Assembly: GCA_040755155.1 (NCBI GenBank)
Contig: JBFMBP010000001.1
Span: 1-39,987, forward strand
Length of the DNA stretch: 39,987 nt
Reading direction: 5' to 3'
Origin: Candidatus Omnitrophota bacterium
Lineage (GTDB): Bacteria > Hinthialibacterota > Hinthialibacteria > Hinthialibacterales > Hinthialibacteraceae
Shown piece after piece: positions 1 through 8,603 of this stretch. A program made the translations under genes and the position numbers. The notes under the pieces are model-generated. The model was not told where the DNA came from and made no database searches. It worked only from the letters and a program-made list of their open reading frames with translations. Within the stretch, counting starts at the first letter, position 1, and each line of letters starts with the position of its first letter.

Positions 1-1318
1 CGCCCATGTCCTCCAACGTCAAACCCAGATAATAGTAGACGGCCTTCAACTCTTCCGACGGGATGTGGGAATAGCCTTTGTTTTTGAAATATTCCAACGC
101 TTTTTCGTATTGCTCTACCGCCAAACCATTGTCTTTCTTAGCCCGGAACGACTGTCCTAAGAGAAAATAGCCTCTTCCCGCCCAGGAGGGTTCGCGGATC
201 AAGCGCTGCAAGGCGGGAATGGCTTCTTCGATCCGGCCATGCTTGATAAGCAACTCGCCCAATTCCGCCCGTTCCTTATCCGCTTCCGGATGTTCGGTAA
301 GGATTTTCTTAAGCAAACCGATCTTGTTTTTATCGCGATCCAGTTTCATCCGTTCCAATTGGACGGCCGCATCTTTTCCGCCCGCGCTGGAACGGATTTC
401 CATTTCGAAGCGGGCAATGCGGGCGTCCAGGTATTCGTCTTTTAAGAGTTGGTCGTAGGGCGACGCCGCTAGAAGTTCTTGATACAGATTTTCCGCGATG
501 CCGTATTCTCCCGATTGCCGCCACACCCGCGCCTGTTCCCGCCGCGCCGGTTCGAAGGAGGGGTAGCCGTCGAGAATCGCCGCCAGGATTTTGTTGGCTT
601 CGTTATGCAATCCCGCTGTGCGGTAATGCGCCGCGATATCTACGCCCAATTGAAAATCTTTGGGATTGGCGCGGAATTCCTCCAGCATGTTGTCCAGTTT
701 TTCTATGAATTCGGGCGCGCCGGGGGCTTCGCGTTTTTTCTTCTCGATCGCCGCTCTTCGATCCATCAAATTTTCGGGAATGCCAACGCGGGAATACGCT
801 TGAGCGGAGATGTCCCGTAGACGATGGGCGATTTTGTCGTCTTTGGGCTTCAATACAATAAGCCGCTGCAATAGCGCCGCCGCTTCATCATAACGTTCCA
901 GCCGGATGAGGATTTCCGCGTTTTCTTCCAGGGCTTGGGGATGCGTGGCGTTTTGCGAGAGGACTTTTTCGTAGGCTTCGCGGGCTTCTTCCAATCGCCC
1001 CGTCTTTTCCGCGCATTTCGCGAAAGCGAGGGCGGCGCGGACGTTGTCCGGCTGGCTGCGGTAGAGGAGTTCGAGATCGTCGATCGCTTTGTCCGATTGG
1101 CCGATCCCTTTCAGGATCGTTCCGCGCAGGAATTTAAATCCTTTGGCGAAAAGCGAGCTTTTCTGCGTGCGCGCCACTTCCAAATCTTTTAAGCCGTGCA
1201 GGGCTTCTTCGTTATGCGGGAATTGTTGGAGGACTTGCTTGAAATAACGTTCGGCGAGATCGAATTCGCCCTCCTTGAGGGCGCTGCGGGCGCGGGTTAG
1301 GTATTGAACGATATCCAT
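1..1318 (-). CDS. TPR-repeat protein (partial, C-terminus beyond the left edge)
   Basis: On the minus strand an open frame of 439 codons starts at ATG 1318 and reaches the window edge without a stop. The start is preceded by AGGAGAAT about 8 nt upstream. The protein begins MDIVQYLTRARSALKEGEFD and continues as paired amphipathic helices with tetratricopeptide signatures (for example residues 5-38 and the segment around GRLEEAREAYEKVLSQNATH). The last visible part again has TPR character (AVEQYEKALEYF). There is no signal peptide, so it is probably cytoplasmic. TPR proteins act as protein-interaction scaffolds; no partner can be deduced here. It follows the C25 peptidase gene on the same strand after a 200-bp repeat-containing gap, so co-transcription is uncertain. 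The TPR fold is secure; the specific role is unknown. Confidence 0.85.
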   Translation of the reverse strand, partial: MDIVQYLTRARSALKEGEFDLAERYFKQVLQQFPHNEEALHGLKDLEVARTQKSSLFAKGFKFLRGTILKGIGQSDKAIDDLELLYRSQPDNVRAALAFAKCAEKTGRLEEAREAYEKVLSQNATHPQALEENAEILIRLERYDEAAALLQRLIVLKPKDDKIAHRLRDISAQAYSRVGIPENLMDRRAAIEKKKREAPGAPEFIEKLDNMLEEFRANPKDFQLGVDIAAHYRTAGLHNEANKILAAILDGYPSFEPARREQARVWRQSGEYGIAENLYQELLAASPYDQLLKDEYLDARIARFEMEIRSSAGGKDAAVQLERMKLDRDKNKIGLLKKILTEHPEADKERAELGELLIKHGRIEEAIPALQRLIREPSWAGRGYFLLGQSFRAKKDNGLAVEQYEKALEYFKNKGYSHIPSEELKAVYYYLGLTLEDMG

Positions 1319-1518
1319 GGATTTTCATTCTCCTATCAATTCCCAAAAATTGATGCAGCGGAAGAACGCCAGACCTAAAAAACAGTGGTAAGTGACGAAT
1401 GACAAGTGGTTAATTCTTCCGTATTACCTTATTCGCAAATCGCAAGCAATAATCAAGGGCAGAAACAACCTTGCCCTTGTCGCCCGTCATTCAAAATTCA
1501 CCATTCAAAATTCAAAAT
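1319..1518. repeat. Repeat-bearing intergenic spacer (hairpin copy plus tandem TTCAAAATTCA units)
   Basis: The gap between the TPR gene and the C25 peptidase gene holds two repeats. The first is a hairpin at 1453-1479 with arms AAGGGCA/TGCCCTT around a 10-nt loop; it recurs at 30621-30647. The second is a short tandem array at about 1489-1520 built from three (C)ATTCAAAATTCA-like units. No credible gene was seen in the spacer; overlapping short frames there translate the repeats. Confidence 0.6.
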
Positions 1519-4500
1519 TCAACGAGCGGGACCGATTTTTGTTTTCTTCTTCACCTCCTGGCAGGGGATGGAAATCTTCACGTTGCGGAATACCGGGGTG
1601 ATTTGATTCCGCGTTTCCCGGATGAAACTGACGTAATATTGGAAATAGTCCCCTTTGCCGGGAAGCAGGAGTTGACCCTCGCTGCCGTGGACCGTTCTCG
1701 CCCAGGGCAGGTAGCCGATGCTTTCGTCTTCTTTCTGGTTGGCCCAGCGGGCTTTTACCGTCAGGTTGGTTCCTATGGGAATCTCAGCTTCCCAGGACAT
1801 CACCGCCGGTCCGGAGCCGGAACCTTCGGCGGGGAAGAATGGCGATAAATAGCCGCCCGAAACCGGTTTATCCTCTAGCGAGCGTATATAGCGAATGTCG
1901 CCCAGACTGGTCGGGAAGCGGGTGATTACGCTTTTAAAATCCAGCAGAAATTTGTCGTCTTGAATATCATAGGTTCCGATTTTGCGGAAGGCCTTGGGAT
2001 CGTTGGTTTTGGCGTGAGCAAAATCGATGAAATCCTTATCGAATTGCGTTTTGATCTTGATATGTTCGGTTGCGCCTTCGCTGTAGGCGCTGCTGTAGAG
2101 CTGAACATAGACCTCGTATCGTCCGTTGGGGGCGGGCAATTCCGTCCGCAGAACGCTCTCCGATTGCGGCGGGGTGTAAAAGGCGTTGTATTTCGTATTC
2201 CACAGCCATAAATCGTTGCTAAAGAAATAGGTGAAACTGTTTTTATCGGCGATGTAAGCCGGTTCGATGCGGATGACGGCTTCTTCCATGTCGGCGTGGA
2301 GGAAGAGTTCCTTCTTTTTCTGGTTGAATCGGATATATTCGCCCAATCCGGCGGAATATTCTTCTTCCTCTTTGACCGTATAGACGCGCTGACCGTTGTC
2401 GATGGGCGTTTCCGGCATCCGCAATTGGAAGTAGAGACGCTTTTCGGTGCTGATATTGTTTCCGAAACTATTTTTCTCGTTCTTCTCGCCGATCAGGTCG
2501 TATTTATCCGCGACGATCAGCATGGTGTTGCGAGCGGAAAAGACGGGAACGTCGAAACTGGTTTCCCGCATGGCGTTTTGGGGGATGTCGTCGATGAAGC
2601 CGGTTAGTTCGTTTTGGTTGTAGATCATCGAAACCCGCACGTATTCCGCTTCGGAGTCGCTCGGATTATTCACTTGCGCTATCAATTTGGCGCGTTGGCC
2701 CCAAAGGGGAACGCCACTGTCCGCCGTCAATTGCATCCAGTGCCCCATCCAGGGATCGACGCTCAGATCGGGAAGATCGTGCAGCGTGACCGTGAAGCGG
2801 CTTTCGTTGTTCTCTTCGCTGCTTTCGTCGATTTTGCCAAAAGGATCGACGACGAATTGGATGTCGTGATGGCCGAGGCCTTTGTAGGACGGCGGATCCC
2901 AGACGATTTCCACTTCTTTCGATTCGCCCGGCTCCAGGCGGTCGATCGTTATCCGGCGGTACGATTGATTGAACGGCTCCAACCGTTGATTCAGCGAACG
3001 GTCGCCGTCGTAGGCTTCCAGAGCGACGTCAGTGGCCGGACCCATTCCCATATTGTATACGTGAGTGCGTAGATAGACGGTTTTTCCGATGACGGGAATT
3101 TCCGGCTTGACGGTTACGTCCGCTTCGGCCAGCGCCAGGTCCGGCTTGCCCAATACGGTTACGGGCAGCGAGTAATTGTTTTCGCCTTTTTCGGACCGGG
3201 CGCGCACTTTGTATTCGTATTCTCCTTTAACGGGGAGTTTTAGGCTGAAATCGATATCCCGCGTCTGTTCCGGCGGCAGGAATAAGCTCTTTTCCTCCGT
3301 CGCCGATCCCGGACCTTCGACGGCGACTTGCAATGTTGCGTCTGCGATGGGCGAGAAATTGTGGATAGGCATTTTCATGCGCACGGTTCGTTCCGCCGTC
3401 AAGTCGGAAGGCATGAAGGTTATATTCTTCATCAAAGGAATCGCCGGCGATTCTTGATTCCAGTGGAGAGGAACGATAATTTTCTCGTCGTCTTTGGTTT
3501 TTTTTATGCCCTGCGACGGATCGTCGAGCAGGGAGATATAGATGCACTGCGCATCCGGCGGCAGCGTCCCTTTCCATTCCACCGTCGTAGTAACGCAGGC
3601 GAGAACCTCCGCTGCGACGATCGTTTGTTTCACGTCGCCCGCCGTCAATTCGCATTGCACGTCCGTCAAGTCGAATTTGGAGCGATTGGCGATTTGGAAT
3701 TGGACGGCGGTTTCCTCGCTGCTGGTTTCCGCCTTTCCGCCGCTTAGGAATAAAGCGGGCTTGAATTGGGAGATTTCGCAGCCGCCCCAGGCGTCAAGGT
3801 TCTCTTCCTCGTTCCAGGCATAAATCCGTACGAAAGCGGTAGCGTCCTCGACTTCGCCTAACGTGAATTCGAAAGTCTTATCAATTGCGCCTCCTTCGAA
3901 ATCGAACGGTTCGCCTTGATAAACGAACTTATCCGCGATGTTCATGGAGATGACGGCTTTGCCTTTGGCGAAGGTCTTTACCGGCGCGGTCAGTTGAAAT
4001 TCATGATCGAAGCCGGGAACGAAGAATGTAGGCGACAATTCCATTTCCAGCCGTTCTTTCGGCGAAGCCAATGGGATGGCTGGATCGCCGAAAAAGATGT
4101 ACTGATCGGCGAGTTCCCTGGAATTATACGACTGCATAAACATATTTTTTGCGAATGTCGCCGCTTCGCCGAGGCGGGTTAATCCGTCTTCCAGGAGGTT
4201 GCGGGTGACGAAGTGGGACAAGATCATGTGCTGATCGGTGGTTCCTTCGCCGCTGGGCGCCCAGACGGCGATGCCGCCCCGGTCGGGATGGCGGATAAAT
4301 TCTTCCGCCAGGCAGACGTTGAACGGCGAGATGTGGAAGTTGAGATAGCCCGTTTTGCAAGACCAGTTCATGACGAAGGGGAAGCGCGTATTCGGCGCAA
4401 GTTCCAACACGTTGCTGTAAAGCCGGTCCGTGCCGTAAAAAAGCCGTTCGTGCGACCATAACTGGTTGCCGCCGTGGCCGATGTACTGCGCCAGGGAAGC

Positions 4501-7020
4501 GCCCTGGTTGAAGGCTTTGATGATGGCCAGCGTTCCTTGCGGGCAGTATTTTTTATTAATGTATTCCTGCGCTTTCGAATCTGGATTGTCAATATTGCGA
4601 TGGTAAAGATAAGGATTGGTAACGTGGGGAAAATCGATCTGGTTGATGATCTCCGGCTTCATCGGCGGAGGCAGGCTCGTTTTCGTTTGCTCGACGCTGT
4701 ATCGTTCGAAGGTATCGTCTGCGATAAACAAACTTTTGGTTCTCCACAATCCAACGGGAGATTTCGTTTCATAAACGATGAGTTTGTCTATATAGCGATC
4801 CAATTCCTCCGGCTGGCGAATGGATATCCGCCCGACGATAGCGTCGGAGAAGGAATCCTGGCTTCCGCCCCATAGATAAGCGTACCATTCGTCCGCTCCG
4901 TAGCGTTGGGGATTGTTGTCCGGCGCCTCCGTGGGAATTTGATCGACTACCTGCTGCTTCAACCGGTTGCGGTGATCCCAATTGGAATCGCCAACCAGAA
5001 CGGCGAATTCCGGCGACAGGCCGTTCCATTCCGATTGGGCGTAGCGTAAAAACCGCCGGATGGCGTCGATGTCGGGATAGCCGTAATTGAATTCGTCATA
5101 GATGTCCTGTACGTCAGTGAGCAGTACTTGAAAGCCGTCTTGCAACCGCTTTTCGGCCAGCCGTTTAGCGGATTGGAGCAGCGTATTGTGAACGATTACG
5201 ACATAGTTATACCCTTGGTCTTTTCGGTGCAGGCTGGAAGGATAATCCAATTCGATAGCTTGCGGTTCGAGAACCTTGTCGTCGAAGACAGTTTCTATCG
5301 CGTCCCAATCGCCGTCCGGCAGCGCGAGATAGCCCGATGGAGGGGCATCCGGGGCCGTCAATCGTTGAACCGCCGCTCCTTCTTTAATCGTCCAGGCGTT
5401 CCATCCGGAAGCAGGTGCGTCCTCCTGCGGGTTCCCAGAGGAACTCGTTTTGGAGTCCGTGGCGCTAGGGGGAAGGGAGGCGTAAATCTGGATCGCTTTG
5501 GTTCGGTTGTCCAATTGACTGCGTTCGATTAGGGGCGTTTCGCCGCCTGGAACGAAGAGGGCGGGATAGTCGATCTCGACGTTGTCGATGAAGAGAAAAT
5601 CCTCGTTTCCCATCTTATCGCTCATGCTGCGTTCGATCATGCTGATTTCCGGCGGCTTTTCCGCCGAGACGAAGACGAGGGCGGTTGTCTGCTTAACTTC
5701 GGCGGCGGGGATATCGAAGGAAAACGTGGTGGACGCATTGATCTGCGCCGAAGCCGCGCGAGTGGCGTCAGCGATGCGAACGGTGAAATCCCATCGCTTC
5801 TTGGCGTTATTCCTTACGGAAATGGAAATCTTGACATCGCCTTCCGGCGCCAGGTTTGGCAATTGGAGCGGCAATTCTTTCGTTTGCGCATCCAAATCCG
5901 TATAGAACCAACCGTAGAAGTTGGGACCCATGCGTCCCAGCAGATTGTCTTCGTCGTGAATTTGACGCACGCGGACGTATTTTTCCCCTTCGCCGGTCCA
6001 GACCGCCGCCTTTTCTTCCGTCCGTTGCGGCGGCGTATTCCATTCCGCCCAGGTCAGAAAGTAAGGGGCGTCCTGCGTATATTCCGAAGCGGATTTTTCT
6101 CCATAGAAGAAAAATCCTTCGCCTTTTTCTAAAACATTGTCTCCATCGTCTTTGACGAAGAGCGGCAGTTCTACGCCTTTATGCCAGAGGCGCGTTTGTT
6201 GGAGGGGAACGATGACAGGGAGAATCCCCAGGCTGGCCAGGTCTTCGCAGCGAACGGCCGTCATGCCCGTTTCGCGTATGTTGACGCGTACGGCGTTGGT
6301 GCGGGGGGCGACGTTTTTGACGCCGTTGTTGAGTAATTCGCCGTCCACTTGATAGCCGATGCTGAAGGGATGAAAACCTTGGGTTTTTTCTTCTTCGGGG
6401 AGAATTCGTTTGCGGCGAAACTTGATGGCTTCCTCGCCATTGATGCAAAGATTGCGGAAGATGCGGCCATAGCCGTTGTCCGCCGGGGCGGCGATTTCCG
6501 GTTTTCGCGCGGAACCTTCGCGCCAACGAATGGCGAATTCCAGCTTGGCGATGGAGAGTTTGTCCAACTGAAAACTGGATTGGGGCGAGGCGGATTGGAT
6601 TCCCGCTGGCGATACGATTTCCAGCCGTAGAACGTCCAGTTCTTGATACTCCATACGGCTGACGCCGATCGATTTGCGCACCGCTTCCTTTTGCGATTCG
6701 ATCTGGGCGGGGTCGGCGGCGTTCTCTTCGAGAATAGCTTCCTCGCCGCGATTTTTATAGACGCCGTAATCTTGCGCCAGGATTTCCAGCGAATACGTCG
6801 CGCCGATGGGCAGACCGACATAGATGCGATTCTCCGTGCGGTAGAGCGGATCGCCTTCGCTGCGTTCGTAACGGATGCGGACGTGCGAATCGCTCGATTC
6901 CAGAAGCGTGAAGTTGGGCTGATGCGAGGGGGGGTATTTTACATCGCGCCAATCCGCCGCCTGCGCGGCCAATCCCGCCATAATCCAAACGATCCACAAA
7001 CCAATCGAAAACCTTTTCAT
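1519..7020 (-). CDS. Secreted gingipain-like C25 family cysteine peptidase with CARDB domain
   Basis: A very large secreted protein of 1833 residues. The N-terminus (residues 1-22) is a typical Sec signal peptide. The region around residues 604-985 matches the gingipain (peptidase C25) fold. It has YIGHGG with His849 and, after a spacing normal for the family, NWSC with Cys888 as the likely catalytic dyad, and it ends in FFGDPAIPL, a usual C25 domain boundary. Residues before 600 form a beta-rich propeptide-like region. After the peptidase come several Ig-like or beta-sandwich segments, including a CARDB-type domain near residues 1300-1420 (KPDLALAEADVTV...ENNESRFTV). The C-terminus ends KKKTKIGPAR and does not look like a type IX secretion sorting domain. 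Start ATG 7020 follows GGGGAG about 9 nt upstream. C25 enzymes cleave extracellular proteins; the substrate cannot be told from sequence. The family assignment is strong. Confidence 0.88.
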   Translation of the reverse strand: MKRFSIGLWIVWIMAGLAAQAADWRDVKYPPSHQPNFTLLESSDSHVRIRYERSEGDPLYRTENRIYVGLPIGATYSLEILAQDYGVYKNRGEEAILEENAADPAQIESQKEAVRKSIGVSRMEYQELDVLRLEIVSPAGIQSASPQSSFQLDKLSIAKLEFAIRWREGSARKPEIAAPADNGYGRIFRNLCINGEEAIKFRRKRILPEEEKTQGFHPFSIGYQVDGELLNNGVKNVAPRTNAVRVNIRETGMTAVRCEDLASLGILPVIVPLQQTRLWHKGVELPLFVKDDGDNVLEKGEGFFFYGEKSASEYTQDAPYFLTWAEWNTPPQRTEEKAAVWTGEGEKYVRVRQIHDEDNLLGRMGPNFYGWFYTDLDAQTKELPLQLPNLAPEGDVKISISVRNNAKKRWDFTVRIADATRAASAQINASTTFSFDIPAAEVKQTTALVFVSAEKPPEISMIERSMSDKMGNEDFLFIDNVEIDYPALFVPGGETPLIERSQLDNRTKAIQIYASLPPSATDSKTSSSGNPQEDAPASGWNAWTIKEGAAVQRLTAPDAPPSGYLALPDGDWDAIETVFDDKVLEPQAIELDYPSSLHRKDQGYNYVVIVHNTLLQSAKRLAEKRLQDGFQVLLTDVQDIYDEFNYGYPDIDAIRRFLRYAQSEWNGLSPEFAVLVGDSNWDHRNRLKQQVVDQIPTEAPDNNPQRYGADEWYAYLWGGSQDSFSDAIVGRISIRQPEELDRYIDKLIVYETKSPVGLWRTKSLFIADDTFERYSVEQTKTSLPPPMKPEIINQIDFPHVTNPYLYHRNIDNPDSKAQEYINKKYCPQGTLAIIKAFNQGASLAQYIGHGGNQLWSHERLFYGTDRLYSNVLELAPNTRFPFVMNWSCKTGYLNFHISPFNVCLAEEFIRHPDRGGIAVWAPSGEGTTDQHMILSHFVTRNLLEDGLTRLGEAATFAKNMFMQSYNSRELADQYIFFGDPAIPLASPKERLEMELSPTFFVPGFDHEFQLTAPVKTFAKGKAVISMNIADKFVYQGEPFDFEGGAIDKTFEFTLGEVEDATAFVRIYAWNEEENLDAWGGCEISQFKPALFLSGGKAETSSEETAVQFQIANRSKFDLTDVQCELTAGDVKQTIVAAEVLACVTTTVEWKGTLPPDAQCIYISLLDDPSQGIKKTKDDEKIIVPLHWNQESPAIPLMKNITFMPSDLTAERTVRMKMPIHNFSPIADATLQVAVEGPGSATEEKSLFLPPEQTRDIDFSLKLPVKGEYEYKVRARSEKGENNYSLPVTVLGKPDLALAEADVTVKPEIPVIGKTVYLRTHVYNMGMGPATDVALEAYDGDRSLNQRLEPFNQSYRRITIDRLEPGESKEVEIVWDPPSYKGLGHHDIQFVVDPFGKIDESSEENNESRFTVTLHDLPDLSVDPWMGHWMQLTADSGVPLWGQRAKLIAQVNNPSDSEAEYVRVSMIYNQNELTGFIDDIPQNAMRETSFDVPVFSARNTMLIVADKYDLIGEKNEKNSFGNNISTEKRLYFQLRMPETPIDNGQRVYTVKEEEEYSAGLGEYIRFNQKKKELFLHADMEEAVIRIEPAYIADKNSFTYFFSNDLWLWNTKYNAFYTPPQSESVLRTELPAPNGRYEVYVQLYSSAYSEGATEHIKIKTQFDKDFIDFAHAKTNDPKAFRKIGTYDIQDDKFLLDFKSVITRFPTSLGDIRYIRSLEDKPVSGGYLSPFFPAEGSGSGPAVMSWEAEIPIGTNLTVKARWANQKEDESIGYLPWARTVHGSEGQLLLPGKGDYFQYYVSFIRETRNQITPVFRNVKISIPCQEVKKKTKIGPAR

Positions 7021-7080
7021 AAGCCAACTCCCCTTTTTTGGCGATTTCTTCCTTTATAAATCGTGTTACGCATTTACATC

Positions 7081-7170
7081 CCCTCGCCCTTTGGGAGAGG
7101 GTAAGAGTGAGGGGAGATAAATTCAATCCTATCAACCCTCACCTAACCTCTCCCAATCTTGGGAGAGGGA
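7081..7170. repeat. Dispersed repeat family A, copy 1 (double palindrome)
   Basis: About 90 bp made of two linked palindromic parts. The first is CCCTCGCCCTTTGGGAGAGGG and neighbours. The second is the near-perfect palindrome CCTCTCCCAATCTTGGGAGAGG at 7147-7168. Between them are GTGAGGGG and CAACCCTCACCTAA, which are complementary to each other. Related copies lie at 19971-20037 (inverted), 30665-30699 (partial) and 37444-37531. It lies between argC and the C25 gene. It has no coding capacity and resembles REP/MITE-like elements. Confidence 0.85.
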
Positions 7171-7247
7171 TTAAAAAGCAAAAAATTCGCAGGAAAACTG
7201 TATACGCGCGTAACATGAGTTTATATAATTTCGGCGTTGTTCCTCGT

Positions 7248-8297
7248 TCAGGGTTTGAGTCCCCATTCTTCCGGGAATCCCATTATGATGTTCATATTCT
7301 GTACGGCCTGGCCGGCGGCGCCCTTGGTCAGGTTGTCTTCCGCCGCGACAATGATGAATTCTCCCGTCATGGCGTCTTCATGGAACGAGATATCCACGAA
7401 GTTGGTTTCGCGTACTCCCTGCAGATTGGGAACTTCGCCTAAATCGTAGAGCCGGATGAATTGTTCCTGGCCGTAGGTTTTTTGATAACAATCCCAAATT
7501 TGTTTCAGGGCGATATTCCTATCCGCCATGCGGCAGAAGATCGTCGAGAGAATTCCCCGCTGCAAGGGCAGCACGTGCGGCACGAAAGAAGCCGAAACCG
7601 GCTTGTTGGTTACGCTTCTCAGTATAGATACGATTTCGGGAGCGTGTTGGTGTTTGCCTACGCGGTAGGCGAAGTAATTTTGATCCAATTCGGGATGATG
7701 GAAAGGCAGTTTGGCGTTCTTGCCCGCGCCGGTTACGCCGGAGGAGGAACTGATATGGATTCCGTCCGGCGCCAGCAGCCCTTCTTTGATGCCGGGATAG
7801 AGGCTGAGAATCGCCGTGGTGGGATAGCAGCCGGGATTGGCGATAAGCCGCGCTTTTTTGATCTCTTCCCGGCAGCCTAGTTCCGGCATTCCATAAACCG
7901 CTTCGGCGCATAGTTCCGGCGAGGTATGGGGAAAATCGTACCAGCCCTCTCGCTCCGCAAGGTTCTTGAAGCGGTAATCGGCGGATAGGTCGATGACTTT
8001 ATAGCCCTTCGCTAAATAAGCGGGGGCTAGTTTCATGGAAACGCCGTGAGGCGTGCTTAGAAAGACGACGTCGGCATCGCCAGCATCGCCGGGGTTGGTC
8101 TCTTCCGACACGTTCAAATTGCAAACGCCGCGCAGAACCGGCCAGAAGGCGTGAACCGGCTTGGCGTCGCCGATTCCCGCGCCAGTCAGAGAGACGATTT
8201 CCGCCTGCGGATGCTTCAATAGCAAACGAATCAATTCGCCGCCGGTGTAGCCGGTGGCCCCTACGATTTTCACCTTGCATTTCTTGCTTTTGTTCAT
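7248..8297 (-). CDS. argC: N-acetyl-gamma-glutamyl-phosphate reductase ArgC
   Basis: A 349-residue cytoplasmic enzyme. It catalyses NADPH-dependent reduction of N-acetylglutamyl 5-phosphate to the semialdehyde, the third step of arginine biosynthesis. The N-terminus carries the dinucleotide-binding motif GATGYTGGELIRLL (about residues 13-26). The active-site segment ANPGCYPTT places the catalytic Cys at residue 157. Late conserved histidine-containing segments such as FVPHVLPLQRGILSTIF are present, and the length matches the family. I chose ATG 8297 because AGGTGG lies 5 nt upstream; a longer reading from GTG 8306 would place the start inside that ribosome binding site. No other arginine genes are visible nearby, so it appears to be transcribed alone. 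Assignment is near certain. Confidence 0.97.
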   Translation of the reverse strand: MNKSKKCKVKIVGATGYTGGELIRLLLKHPQAEIVSLTGAGIGDAKPVHAFWPVLRGVCNLNVSEETNPGDAGDADVVFLSTPHGVSMKLAPAYLAKGYKVIDLSADYRFKNLAEREGWYDFPHTSPELCAEAVYGMPELGCREEIKKARLIANPGCYPTTAILSLYPGIKEGLLAPDGIHISSSSGVTGAGKNAKLPFHHPELDQNYFAYRVGKHQHAPEIVSILRSVTNKPVSASFVPHVLPLQRGILSTIFCRMADRNIALKQIWDCYQKTYGQEQFIRLYDLGEVPNLQGVRETNFVDISFHEDAMTGEFIIVAAEDNLTKGAAGQAVQNMNIIMGFPEEWGLKP

Positions 8298-8479
8298 GGA
8301 TTCCACCTAAATAGTACGATTCCTTTTCTATAATGCCGAAGCGTCGACGCCGCTTGGATTTTTTTTATGAGTTGGCGCTTGATGAACGATAAAAACAAGC
8401 GGATGAAGTATATCCCGCGCTTTATCGTATGTCAAAACTTGCGAACGAAGGGTGGATGGAAGATGCTGTCAGGGTTTTT

Positions 8480-8524
8480 AAAAAAAAGAGGAGAGGGAAA
8501 ACGACGAGCGTTTTCCTCTCCCCC
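8480..8524 (-). terminator. Rho-independent terminator of the blaI-M56 operon
   Basis: Read on the minus strand, a 13-bp stem (GGAGAGGAAAACG paired with CGTTTTCCCTCTCC, one bulged base, 5-nt loop) is followed directly by a run of eight T's. It sits about 80 nt downstream of the M56 stop codon at 8604. The rest of the 8298-8603 gap shows no gene or RNA that I can support. Confidence 0.85.
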
Positions 8525-8603
8525 AATTCAAGTATGGTCGTCCAAGAGTGGACGGAAAGATTTTTCGATAGGATGGCGATTTTAAGGCGGCGAATCAGAA
8601 TCA

